Shown: positions 42,946 through 51,274 of the stretch, piece after piece
Numbering within the stretch: position 1 is the stretch's first letter
Layout: the number at the start of each line of letters is the position of its first letter
Assembly: GCF_936928535.1 (NCBI RefSeq)
Contig: NZ_CAKZHY010000020.1
Span: 1-52,532, forward strand
From: an uncultured Bradyrhizobium sp.
GTDB lineage: Bacteria > Pseudomonadota > Alphaproteobacteria > Rhizobiales > Xanthobacteraceae
Length of the DNA: 52,532 nt
Direction: 5' to 3'
Notes under the pieces: model-generated
The model's input: the letters and a program-made list of their open reading frames with translations, nothing else
The model's database searches: none
Told to the model about the DNA's origin: nothing
Program-made: the position numbers and the translations under genes

Positions 42946-44389
42946 ACTCGTCCGCACCACGGCGTTCCGGCTGACGCTGGCCTACCTGTTCCTGTTTGCG
43001 ATGTTCGCGGCCTCGCTGCTCGGCTATTTCGCCTGGAATACGCGGCGGCTGATCAATGAAGAGATCACGCAGACGGTCAATGCCGAGACCTCGGAGATCA
43101 ACGAGATCTACGGCCGCCGTGGGCTCTACTACCTCGTGCGCACCATCGAGTATCGGGCGCTGCGACCGGGCGCCAATCTTTACCTCGTGACCACGCCGAC
43201 CGGGCAGGCGATCGCCGGCAATGTCGGCTCGCTGGCGCCGGGCGTGATGGCGACGCGCGGCTGGTCGGAGACCGCCTACCGGCGCATCGAGGACGCTGAC
43301 GACCGCGACCATCGCGCGCTGGTGCGCGTCACGGAGCTCGAGAACGGCTTCCGCCTCCTGGTCGGCCGCGACCTTGCCGAGCGCCGACGCCTGTTCGGCA
43401 TCGTCGCCAAGGCCGCGCAATGGTCGATCCTGATCGTCGTGGTGCTTGGCCTTGGCGGGGGCATCTTCGTCGCGCGCAGGGTCCTGACGCGCATCGATGC
43501 GATGAGCGGCACCGCGCATCGCATCATGACCGGCGATCTCAGCGAGCGCCTGCCGGTTGGTCGCAGCGGCGACGAGCTCGACCGCCTCGCCGAGAACCTC
43601 AACGCGATGCTGGAGCGGATCGAGGCGCTCATGGCCGGGCTGAAGGAAGTCTCCGACAACATTGCCCACGACCTCAAGACGCCACTGACGCGACTTCGCA
43701 ACCGCGCGGAGGAGGCGCTGGCGAAATCCGGCTGCGAGGCTGACTATCGTGCCGCGCTGGAGCGGACCATCGAGGAATCCGACGGGCTGATCCGCACCTT
43801 CAACGCGCTGCTGATGATCGCGCGCGCCGAGTCCGGTCAGGCGCGCGGCAACATGGATGATTTCGATGCCGCCGATGTCGCGGGCGGCATTCACGAGCTT
43901 TACGAGCCGCTCGCCGAGGACGACGGCATGACCTTGAAGGTCAAGACGGAAGCAGCGCTCCTCCACGGCAATCGCGAGTTGATCAGCCAGGCGCTCGCCA
44001 ATCTGGTCGAGAATGCGATCAAATACGGCAAGCCGGCCGCGGTGGCCTCGGGAACCGTGGTCAGCATGGACGCGCGTCAGATCACGATCGAGGCGAAGCG
44101 CGAAGGCGATCAGGTGCTGCTCAGCGTCACCGATCGCGGCCCCGGCATTCCGGAAGGCGATCGCAAGCACGTCGTCGAGCGCTTCGTGCGGCTGGAAGCG
44201 AGCCGCACCATGCCGGGCTCCGGCCTTGGCCTCAGCCTCGCCTCCGCCGTCGCCACATTGCATGGTGGCGAATTGCGGCTGGGCGACGCCCATCCCGGTC
44301 TCGTCGCCACGCTGGTGCTGCCGGCGCGCGCGGGTGCCGGCGACAGGGTTGCTCCGCCAATACAGGATGTGCCACAGAAGGTGGCATGA
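42929..44389 (+). CDS. Sensor histidine kinase
   Basis: A 486-residue inner-membrane kinase with helices at about 14-32 and 168-188 and a roughly 135-residue periplasmic sensor. HAMP follows, then phospho-acceptor H247 in IAHDLKTPLTRL, and the ATPase domain with NLVENAIKYG, DRGPGIP and GSGLGLSLA. The start is GTG at 42929, inside the regulator gene (17-bp overlap), and the last four bases overlap the glnE start (ATGA). The signal is unknown. The three-gene coupling to glnE is unusual in functional terms. Confidence 0.9.
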   Translation: MTAFGKLVRTTAFRLTLAYLFLFAMFAASLLGYFAWNTRRLINEEITQTVNAETSEINEIYGRRGLYYLVRTIEYRALRPGANLYLVTTPTGQAIAGNVGSLAPGVMATRGWSETAYRRIEDADDRDHRALVRVTELENGFRLLVGRDLAERRRLFGIVAKAAQWSILIVVVLGLGGGIFVARRVLTRIDAMSGTAHRIMTGDLSERLPVGRSGDELDRLAENLNAMLERIEALMAGLKEVSDNIAHDLKTPLTRLRNRAEEALAKSGCEADYRAALERTIEESDGLIRTFNALLMIARAESGQARGNMDDFDAADVAGGIHELYEPLAEDDGMTLKVKTEAALLHGNRELISQALANLVENAIKYGKPAAVASGTVVSMDARQITIEAKREGDQVLLSVTDRGPGIPEGDRKHVVERFVRLEASRTMPGSGLGLSLASAVATLHGGELRLGDAHPGLVATLVLPARAGAGDRVAPPIQDVPQKVA

Positions 44390-47364
44390 TCAACTCCGCG
44401 CCGGGAAACGCGGACAAGCATGGTGAGAGCCTGGCCACGCGCTTCGCGGAGGCTCCCCATATTGCCGCTTCCACATCAGACGAACGCCGTTTTGAAGGCT
44501 GGCTGGCCGAGCTCGAGCCGGCACAATCAGCTCGTTTGGACGCGCTGCTGGTCCATCCCTTTGCCCGGGCTGTTCTTGCCGGCATCGCGGAATTCTCGCC
44601 TTATTTGTTCGATCTGGTGCGCGCCGATCCGGTTCGCGTGATCCGATTGCTCGAATGCGAGCCCGATGCGCATCTCGCCGCGCTGATCGCGGAGGCGAGG
44701 GGCGCGGTGCTGGCAGCGCCGGACGAGGCCGAGGTGATGCGGCTGCTTCGCCGCATGAAGGCGGAGGCTGCACTGCTGATCGCGCTGTGCGACATCGGCG
44801 GGGTCTGGCCGGTGATGCGGGTCACGGCGGCGTTGACCGATCTCGCAGTGTCCTCGGTGCAGGCGGCACTGCAGTATTTGCTGCGACAGGAAGCCGCACG
44901 CGGCAAGCTCGTGCCGTCAGATCTCGAGGCGCCGGAGATCGGCTGCGGCCTGATCGTGCTCGCCATGGGCAAGATGGGTGCAGGCGAGCTGAACTATTCC
45001 AGCGACATCGATCTCATTGTGTTCTTCGACCCCGATGCCACGACGCTTGTGCCCGACATAGAGCCGCAGCCGTTCTTTGTTCGGGTGACGCAGGGCATGG
45101 CGCGCATCCTCCAGCAGCGGACCTATGAGGGTTACGTGTTCCGCGTCGATCTGCGGCTGCGCCCGGATCCATCCTCGACCCAGGTGGCGATCTCGCGCGA
45201 TGCCGCGCTGAACTATTACGAGCGGGAAGGGCGCACCTGGGAGCGCGCCGCGATGATCAAGGCGCGGGCGTGTGCCGGCGACCCCAGAGCGGGCGAGGCG
45301 CTGCTGGCCGAAATCGCGCCCTTCGTCTGGCGCAAGCACCTCGACTTCGCTGCGCTTGCCGACGTGCACGACATGAAACGGCAGATGCAGACCTATCGCG
45401 GCCAGAGCGAGATTGCGGTCGAGGGCCACAACGTCAAGGTCGGCCGCGGCGGCATCCGCGAGATCGAGTTCTTCGCCCAGACCCAGCAGCTGATCGCGGG
45501 CGGTCGCCATCCGGAGCTGCGGGTGCGGCCGACGCTGGCCGCGCTCGACATCCTCGCCGCCCGCAACTGGATCACCTCCGCGGCTCGGGACGAGCTGACC
45601 ACGGCCTATGAATTCCTGCGCCGGGTGGAGCATCGTCTCCAGATGATCGCCGACGAGCAGACCCATGCGCTGCCGGAGGACAAGGGGGCAGTCGAACGCT
45701 TCGCCTGGTTCTTCGGTTATGACAGCCGTGAGGCCTTCGCGCGCGACCTGTTGCGCCAGCTCGCGATCGTCCAGGGGCACTACGAAAAGCTGTTCGAGGG
45801 CGATGATCCAACCGGCACGGCAAGCCTGCCGGCAATCGACTATCGGGCCGGTCCCGATGATCCGCGCCTGCTTGCGCATCTGACGACGCTCGGCTTCAAG
45901 AAGCCCGCTGCGGTAGCCCAGACCGTCTGCGACTGGCTCACCGGGGACTATCGCGTGTTCCGCGTCGAGGCGACGCGAAACGCTTTCGTCGAGTTCGTGC
46001 CGGCCCTGATCGACGGATTGGCGCACGCCGAGGAGCCGGACCGCGCCGTTGTGGCATTCGACCATTTCCTCCAGGCGCTCCAGCGCGGCGGCAGACTGAT
46101 CACGCTGCTGAGCCAGAACCGCGATCTCGTCGCGCTCGTGGCGCTGGTGCTTGGCGCGGCGCCCCGGCTCGGCGAGATGCTGGCGCGGCAGCCGCAATTG
46201 ATGGACGGTCTGATCGATCCGCGTTTCTTCGGCGCGATGCCGGACAGGCGGGAATTGTCGGCACGGCTTGCGACCACGGTCCAGGATGCGGGCTCCTACG
46301 AGGAATTTCTGGATCGGCTGCGCCTGTTCGGACAGGAGAGCCTGTTCCTGATCGGCACGCGCATCCTGTCCGGCACCGTTTCGGCGCAGCAAGCCAGTAC
46401 GGCCTTTGCCGACGTCGCCGAGGGCATCGTTCATACCGTGCACGGCCTCGTCGCCGATCGCTTTGCCGCCCAGCACGGCCGGATCAAGGGGCAGGAGACC
46501 GCGATCATCGCGATGGGCCGGCTCGGCAGCCGCGAGATGACGGCGTCATCGGATCTCGATCTGATCCTGCTCTACGATTTCGACAGCGACAATCCTGATT
46601 CCGACGGCCAGAAATCACTGCAGGGCGCGCATTATTTCGCCCGCCTCACCCAGCGCCTGATCAGCGCCTTCACGACCCGCACCAATTACGGCGTGCTCTA
46701 CGAGATCGACATGCGGCTGCGGCCCTCGGGGCGCGCAGGTCCCGTGGCGTCGAGCCTTATCTCCTTCGCCGACTACCAGGCCAATGAGGCCTGGACCTGG
46801 GAGCACATGGCATTGACGCGCGCGCGCGTGGTGTCGGCGTCACCGGAATTCACCGCGCGGATCGAACAGATCATCCGCGAAGTCCTGACCCGCCGTCGCG
46901 ATCCGGTCATTATCGCCAATGACGTCGCCGACATGCGCCGCGCGATTGCGCAGGAGAAGGGCGAGACCGATCATTGGGACCTGAAATACGCCTCGGGCGG
47001 CATGGTCGACATCGATTTCATCGCGCAATATCTCCAGCTCGTCCACGCCCACGACAAGCCCGATATTCTCGACGTCAGCACGGTGCAGGTGCTGGAGAAT
47101 GCATGTCGGCTTGGCGTGCTCGGGCAACCTGAAACCGAAATCCTGCGTGCCGCGGCGCGGCTCTATCACGATTTGACGCAAATTCTCCGTCTCTGCGTCA
47201 GCGAGCGTTTCAAGCCGGAAACCGCCGGTACGGACCTGCAGCGCGTGATGGCGCGCGCGGGCGATGCGCCGGATTTCTCCTCGCTCGAGGCGCGCGTGAA
47301 GGAAACGCAAAGCGAGGTGCGGCGCGTGTTCAATGCGCTTCTGGAAGGGAAGCCGTCTGCTTGA
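44386..47364 (+). CDS. glnE: Bifunctional glutamine synthetase adenylyltransferase/deadenylylase
   Basis: A 992-residue GlnE, which adenylylates and deadenylylates glutamine synthetase in response to PII protein and glutamine. Two nucleotidyltransferase domains are present. The N-terminal deadenylylase has GKMGAGELNYSSDIDL (about residue 194) and the C-terminal adenylylase has MGRLGSREMTASSDLDL (about residue 709), each with the paired aspartates. A central helical linker carries the regulatory region. Length is normal. It begins inside the kinase stop codon, and its 3' end overlaps fdsD on the other strand by 35 bp. Confidence 0.96.
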   Translation: MINSAPGNADKHGESLATRFAEAPHIAASTSDERRFEGWLAELEPAQSARLDALLVHPFARAVLAGIAEFSPYLFDLVRADPVRVIRLLECEPDAHLAALIAEARGAVLAAPDEAEVMRLLRRMKAEAALLIALCDIGGVWPVMRVTAALTDLAVSSVQAALQYLLRQEAARGKLVPSDLEAPEIGCGLIVLAMGKMGAGELNYSSDIDLIVFFDPDATTLVPDIEPQPFFVRVTQGMARILQQRTYEGYVFRVDLRLRPDPSSTQVAISRDAALNYYEREGRTWERAAMIKARACAGDPRAGEALLAEIAPFVWRKHLDFAALADVHDMKRQMQTYRGQSEIAVEGHNVKVGRGGIREIEFFAQTQQLIAGGRHPELRVRPTLAALDILAARNWITSAARDELTTAYEFLRRVEHRLQMIADEQTHALPEDKGAVERFAWFFGYDSREAFARDLLRQLAIVQGHYEKLFEGDDPTGTASLPAIDYRAGPDDPRLLAHLTTLGFKKPAAVAQTVCDWLTGDYRVFRVEATRNAFVEFVPALIDGLAHAEEPDRAVVAFDHFLQALQRGGRLITLLSQNRDLVALVALVLGAAPRLGEMLARQPQLMDGLIDPRFFGAMPDRRELSARLATTVQDAGSYEEFLDRLRLFGQESLFLIGTRILSGTVSAQQASTAFADVAEGIVHTVHGLVADRFAAQHGRIKGQETAIIAMGRLGSREMTASSDLDLILLYDFDSDNPDSDGQKSLQGAHYFARLTQRLISAFTTRTNYGVLYEIDMRLRPSGRAGPVASSLISFADYQANEAWTWEHMALTRARVVSASPEFTARIEQIIREVLTRRRDPVIIANDVADMRRAIAQEKGETDHWDLKYASGGMVDIDFIAQYLQLVHAHDKPDILDVSTVQVLENACRLGVLGQPETEILRAAARLYHDLTQILRLCVSERFKPETAGTDLQRVMARAGDAPDFSSLEARVKETQSEVRRVFNALLEGKPSA

Positions 47365-47569
47365 GCGAGGTAAGGGCTTCGAGCACGTTCGGCTCCAAGC
47401 CCGCGCCGCCGGCATCGAGATGCGCGAAGATCGCGCGCTTCATCCGGGGATCCCAGAATTTCTTGATGTGGTCGGCAATGCCAGGCACGGCCTTGTCGTG
47501 GCCCTGGCTCTTGAAGAACATGCCGATCTGGTTGGCCATGTAGACGAGGCGGTCAGCAGGCGACGACAT
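47330..47569 (-). CDS. fdsD: Formate dehydrogenase delta subunit FdsD
   Basis: A 79-residue FdsD with the family pattern RLVYMANQIGMFFKSQGHD and then HIKKFWDPRMKRAIFAHLD. It is a small subunit needed for active soluble NAD-linked formate dehydrogenase in Cupriavidus/Rhodobacter-type systems. The frame is open to 47650, but the ATG at 47569 gives the usual start MSSPADRLVYMA. It overlaps fdhD/fdsC by 17 bp upstream and glnE by 35 bp at its 3' end (convergent). Confidence 0.9.
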   Translation of the reverse strand: MSSPADRLVYMANQIGMFFKSQGHDKAVPGIADHIKKFWDPRMKRAIFAHLDAGGAGLEPNVLEALTSLKQTASLPEAH

Positions 47570-48386
47570 CGATGATCTCCTGTCCACAATGAGCCGCGAC
47601 ACGGCCCTGGTGCGTGAACACTTCAAACCCGTCGTTGCGGGCAATTGCAATCAGCGTGATACCGGCAGCCTCCGCGGTGCGGACCGCAAGCGCGGTCGGC
47701 GCGGAGACCGCGACCATCACTGGCCCACCGATCGCAGCCGTCTTCTGCACCATCTCGACCGAGACGCGGCTGGTCAGCAGCACCAGGCCGGCGCTTGCAT
47801 CCGTGCGGCTGCGGGCCAGCGCGCCTGCGAGCTTGTCGAGCGCATTGTGGCGGCCGACATCCTCGCGCAGCGCCACGATGCCATTCGGCGGCGTCCAGAA
47901 GGCGGCTGCGTGAACCGCGCGGGTCTGCATGTTGATCGATTGCAGGGGCGCGATCGCCTGCATCGCCGACATGATCTGTTGCGGCGTGAAGAGCTGACCC
48001 TGCCGCACGATCGCCGCGGGCCGTATCGCCTCGGCGATGGAATCGATGCCGCAGATGCCGCAGCCGGTCGGGCCGGCGATGTGGCGGCGGCGCTCGCTGA
48101 TGCGCGCGGCATCCTCTGACGCGAGCCACATACGCAGCTCGATGCCGTCGTCGAGACGGACGATTTCGAGCGACTTGATGTCGTCGACCGACTTGATGAT
48201 GCCTTCGTCCAGGCTGAAGCCGACGGCGAAATCTTCGAGGTTCTGCGGCGTCCCCATCATGACGGCATAGGTGCCGCCATTATAGGTCAGCGCCAGCGGC
48301 GTCTCCTCCGGGATTAGCCGTGTCCCTTCCGACGCGACATCGTCGCGCCAGATCTCGCGGTCGATGGCCTGGACCGGCACATGCAT
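47553..48386 (-). CDS. fdhD: Formate dehydrogenase accessory sulfurtransferase FdhD/FdsC
   Basis: A 277-residue FdhD-family protein (called FdsC within fds operons). It carries sulfur to, and protects, the molybdenum bis-MGD cofactor before insertion into FdsA. The conserved CxxC is C109/C112 in GPTGCGICG. Other family blocks are VGFSLDEGIIKS, the VHAAAFW segment, EDVGRHNALDK and SRVSVEMVQK. It starts 4 bp after the fdsA stop. Confidence 0.93.
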   Translation of the reverse strand: MHVPVQAIDREIWRDDVASEGTRLIPEETPLALTYNGGTYAVMMGTPQNLEDFAVGFSLDEGIIKSVDDIKSLEIVRLDDGIELRMWLASEDAARISERRRHIAGPTGCGICGIDSIAEAIRPAAIVRQGQLFTPQQIMSAMQAIAPLQSINMQTRAVHAAAFWTPPNGIVALREDVGRHNALDKLAGALARSRTDASAGLVLLTSRVSVEMVQKTAAIGGPVMVAVSAPTALAVRTAEAAGITLIAIARNDGFEVFTHQGRVAAHCGQEIIDVVAC

Positions 48387-48390
48387 GCGG

Positions 48391-51264
48391 TTACTCCGCG
48401 GCCTCGGCAGGCGCGATACGGCGGGAGTGCCGCGCCTGCTCGTCGTAGGATTTCTGCCAGTCGGAGGGCCCGTTCGAGGGCGAGATCTGCACCGCCGTGA
48501 CCTTGTATTCCGGACAGTTGGTGGCCCAGTCCGAATAGTCGGTCGTGATCACGTTGGCCTGGGTGTCCGGGTGGTGGAAGGTGGTGTAGACGACGCCCGG
48601 CGACACGCGGTCGGTGATCTCCGCGCGCAGCGTGGTCTCGCCGGCGCGGCTCGTCAGACGTACCCAGTCGCCGTCGCGCACGCCGCGTTGCTCGGCATCG
48701 TGCGGATGGATCTCCAGCAGGTCCTCGGCGTGCCAGACCACGTTCTCGGTGCGCCGTGTCTGCGCGCCGACATTGTACTGGCTGAGAATGCGGCCCGTAG
48801 TGAGCAGCAGCGGGAAGCGGGGACCGGTGCGCTCGTCGGTCGCGACATATTCGGTGACGATGAACTTGCCCTTGCCGCGGACGAAGCCGCCGATATGCAT
48901 CACCGGCGTGCCCTCCGGCGCCTTCTCGTTGCAGGGCCACTGCACCGAGCCGAGCTCGTCGAGCTTGGCGTAGGAGACGCCGGTGAAGGTCGGAGTCAGC
49001 GCCGCGATCTCGTCCATGATTTCGGACGGATGGCTATAGTTCATCTCGAAGCCCATTGCCTTGGCAAGGCCGATGGTGACCTCCCAGTCGGCCATGCCGT
49101 TCTTCGGCGACATCACCTTGCGCACGCGCTGGATGCGGCGCTCGGCGTTGGTGAAGGTACCGTCCTTCTCGAGAAAGCTCGATCCGGGCAGGAACACGTG
49201 GGCGTAGTTCGCGGTCTCGTTCAGGAAGAGGTCGTGGACGATCACGCACTCCATCGCCGACAGCGCCGCCACCACATGCTTGGTGTTGGGATCGGACTGG
49301 AGGATGTCCTCACCCTGCACGTAGATGCCCATGAACGTGCCTTCGATCGCGGCGTCGAACATGTTGGGAATGCGCAAGCCCGGCTCCGGGTTGAGCTTGA
49401 CGTTCCACAGCGCCTCGAACTGGTCGCGCACGGCGTCGCCCGAGATATGGCGGTAGCCGGGCAGCTCGTGCGGGAACGAGCCCATGTCGCAGGAGCCTTG
49501 AACGTTGTTCTGGCCGCGCAGCGGGTTCACGCCGACGCCGGGACGGCCGATGTTTCCGGTCGCCATCGCGAGGTTCGCGATCGCGATTACCGTGGTCGAG
49601 CCCTGGCTGTGCTCGGTGACGCCGAGCCCGTAATAGATCGCGCCATTGCCGCCGGTGGCGTAGACGCGCGCCGCTTCACGCAGATCCTTCGGATCGACGC
49701 CGGTCAGGATCGCAGTGGCTTCCGGGCTGTGCTTGGCTTGCGCGACGAAGGCCGCCCATTCCTCGAACTCGGCCCAGTCGCAGCGCTCGCGCACGAAGGC
49801 TTCGTTGACCAGACCCTCGGTGACGATGACATGCGCCAGCGCGGTGACGACCGCGACATTGGTGCCGGGCAGCAGCGGCAAATGCAGCGCCTTGACGTGC
49901 GGCGATTCCACCATCTCGGTGCGGCGTGGATCGATCACGATCAGCTTGGCGCCCTGGCGCAGCCGCTTCTTCAGGCGCGAGGCGAACACCGGGTGGGCGG
50001 AGGCGGGATTGGCGCCGATGATCACGGCGACGTCGGTATCCTCGACCGAGTCGAAGTCCTGCGTGCCGGCCGAGGTGCCAAAAGTCTGCGACAGGCCATA
50101 GCCGGTCGGGGAGTGGCAGACGCGGGCGCAGGTGTCGACGTTGTTGTTGCCGAAGCCGGCGCGGATCAGCTTCTGCACCAGATAGGTTTCTTCATTCGTG
50201 CAGCGGGACGAAGTGATGCCGCCGATGGCATTGCGGCCGTACTTCTGCTGGATGCCGCGCATCTTGGCGGCAGCGAAGGAGAACGCCTCGTCCCAGGAGA
50301 CTTCCTTCCAGGGATCGTCGATCCGCTCGCGGATCATCGGATTGAGGATGCGTTCCTTGTGGTTGGTGTAGCCCCAGGCGAAGCGGCCCTTGACGCAGGA
50401 ATGGCCGCGGTTGGCCTTGCCGTCCTTGTACGGCACCATGCGCACGACTTCCTCGCCGCGCATCTCGGCCTTGAAGGCGCAGCCGACGCCGCAATAGGCG
50501 CAGGTGGTGACGACCGAATGCTCGGGCTGGCCGATCTCGATCACGGATTTCTCCGTCAGCGTCGCGGTCGGGCAGGCCTGCACGCAGGCGCCGCAGGAGA
50601 CGCACTCCGAGCCGAGGAAGCTCTCGCTCATGCCGGGCGAGACGCGGCTGTCGAAACCGCGGCCGGAGATGGTCAGCGCGAAGGTGCCTTGCACCTCCTC
50701 GCAGGCGCGGACGCAGCGCGAGCAGACGATGCACTTGGAGGGATCGTAAGTGAAGTAAGGGTTGGATTCGTCCTTCGGCATCCAGGCGGCGTTGATCTCG
50801 CCATGGGACTTGGCGAAGACGTGGTTCTCGCCCTCATAGCCGTAACGCACGTCGCGCAAGCCGACAGCGCCGGCCATGTCCTGCAATTCGCAATCGCCAT
50901 TGGCGCCGCAGGTGAGGCAATCGAGCGGATGGTCGGAGATGTAGAGCTCCATCACGCCCTTGCGCAGCTTCTTCAGCTTTTCGCTCTGGGTATGGACGAC
51001 GAGGCCGTTCATGACTGGCGTGGTGCAGGAGGCCGGCGTGCCGGCGCGGCCCTCGATCTCGACGACGCAGAGCCGGCAGGAGCCGAATGCGTCGACCATG
51101 TCGGTCGCGCAAAGCTTCGGGATCTGGTGGCCTGCATCCATCGCGGCGCGCATGATCGAGGTGCCCTCGGGCACCGTGACCTCATTGCCGTCGATGGTCA
51201 GAGTGACCATCGTTGATGATTTGGAGCGCGGCGTGCCGTAGTCGATTTCCTCGATCAGAGACAT
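48391..51264 (-). CDS. fdsA: NAD-dependent formate dehydrogenase alpha subunit FdsA
   Basis: A 957-residue catalytic subunit oxidising formate to CO2 at a molybdenum bis-MGD centre. The N-terminal NuoG-like region has a [2Fe-2S] site (CATDMVDAFGSCRLC), a His/Cys cluster (HPLDCLTCGANGDC) and two [4Fe-4S] motifs (CIVCSRCVRAC; CVSCGACVQAC). The Mo domain starts with the CAYCGVGC cluster, and the Mo ligand is the cysteine in CARVCHSPTGYG, so this is a Cys, not Sec, enzyme. The ATG at 51264 has AGGAG 7 nt upstream. The fds genes serve formate use and C1/autotrophic growth. Confidence 0.96.
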   Translation of the reverse strand: MSLIEEIDYGTPRSKSSTMVTLTIDGNEVTVPEGTSIMRAAMDAGHQIPKLCATDMVDAFGSCRLCVVEIEGRAGTPASCTTPVMNGLVVHTQSEKLKKLRKGVMELYISDHPLDCLTCGANGDCELQDMAGAVGLRDVRYGYEGENHVFAKSHGEINAAWMPKDESNPYFTYDPSKCIVCSRCVRACEEVQGTFALTISGRGFDSRVSPGMSESFLGSECVSCGACVQACPTATLTEKSVIEIGQPEHSVVTTCAYCGVGCAFKAEMRGEEVVRMVPYKDGKANRGHSCVKGRFAWGYTNHKERILNPMIRERIDDPWKEVSWDEAFSFAAAKMRGIQQKYGRNAIGGITSSRCTNEETYLVQKLIRAGFGNNNVDTCARVCHSPTGYGLSQTFGTSAGTQDFDSVEDTDVAVIIGANPASAHPVFASRLKKRLRQGAKLIVIDPRRTEMVESPHVKALHLPLLPGTNVAVVTALAHVIVTEGLVNEAFVRERCDWAEFEEWAAFVAQAKHSPEATAILTGVDPKDLREAARVYATGGNGAIYYGLGVTEHSQGSTTVIAIANLAMATGNIGRPGVGVNPLRGQNNVQGSCDMGSFPHELPGYRHISGDAVRDQFEALWNVKLNPEPGLRIPNMFDAAIEGTFMGIYVQGEDILQSDPNTKHVVAALSAMECVIVHDLFLNETANYAHVFLPGSSFLEKDGTFTNAERRIQRVRKVMSPKNGMADWEVTIGLAKAMGFEMNYSHPSEIMDEIAALTPTFTGVSYAKLDELGSVQWPCNEKAPEGTPVMHIGGFVRGKGKFIVTEYVATDERTGPRFPLLLTTGRILSQYNVGAQTRRTENVVWHAEDLLEIHPHDAEQRGVRDGDWVRLTSRAGETTLRAEITDRVSPGVVYTTFHHPDTQANVITTDYSDWATNCPEYKVTAVQISPSNGPSDWQKSYDEQARHSRRIAPAEAAE

Positions 51265-51274
51265 TGTCGTTCTC

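Noticed and set aside
48364..51216. 950-codon plus-strand frame
   Set aside because: It mirrors fdsA, whose iron-sulfur and molybdenum motifs are unmistakable on the other strand.
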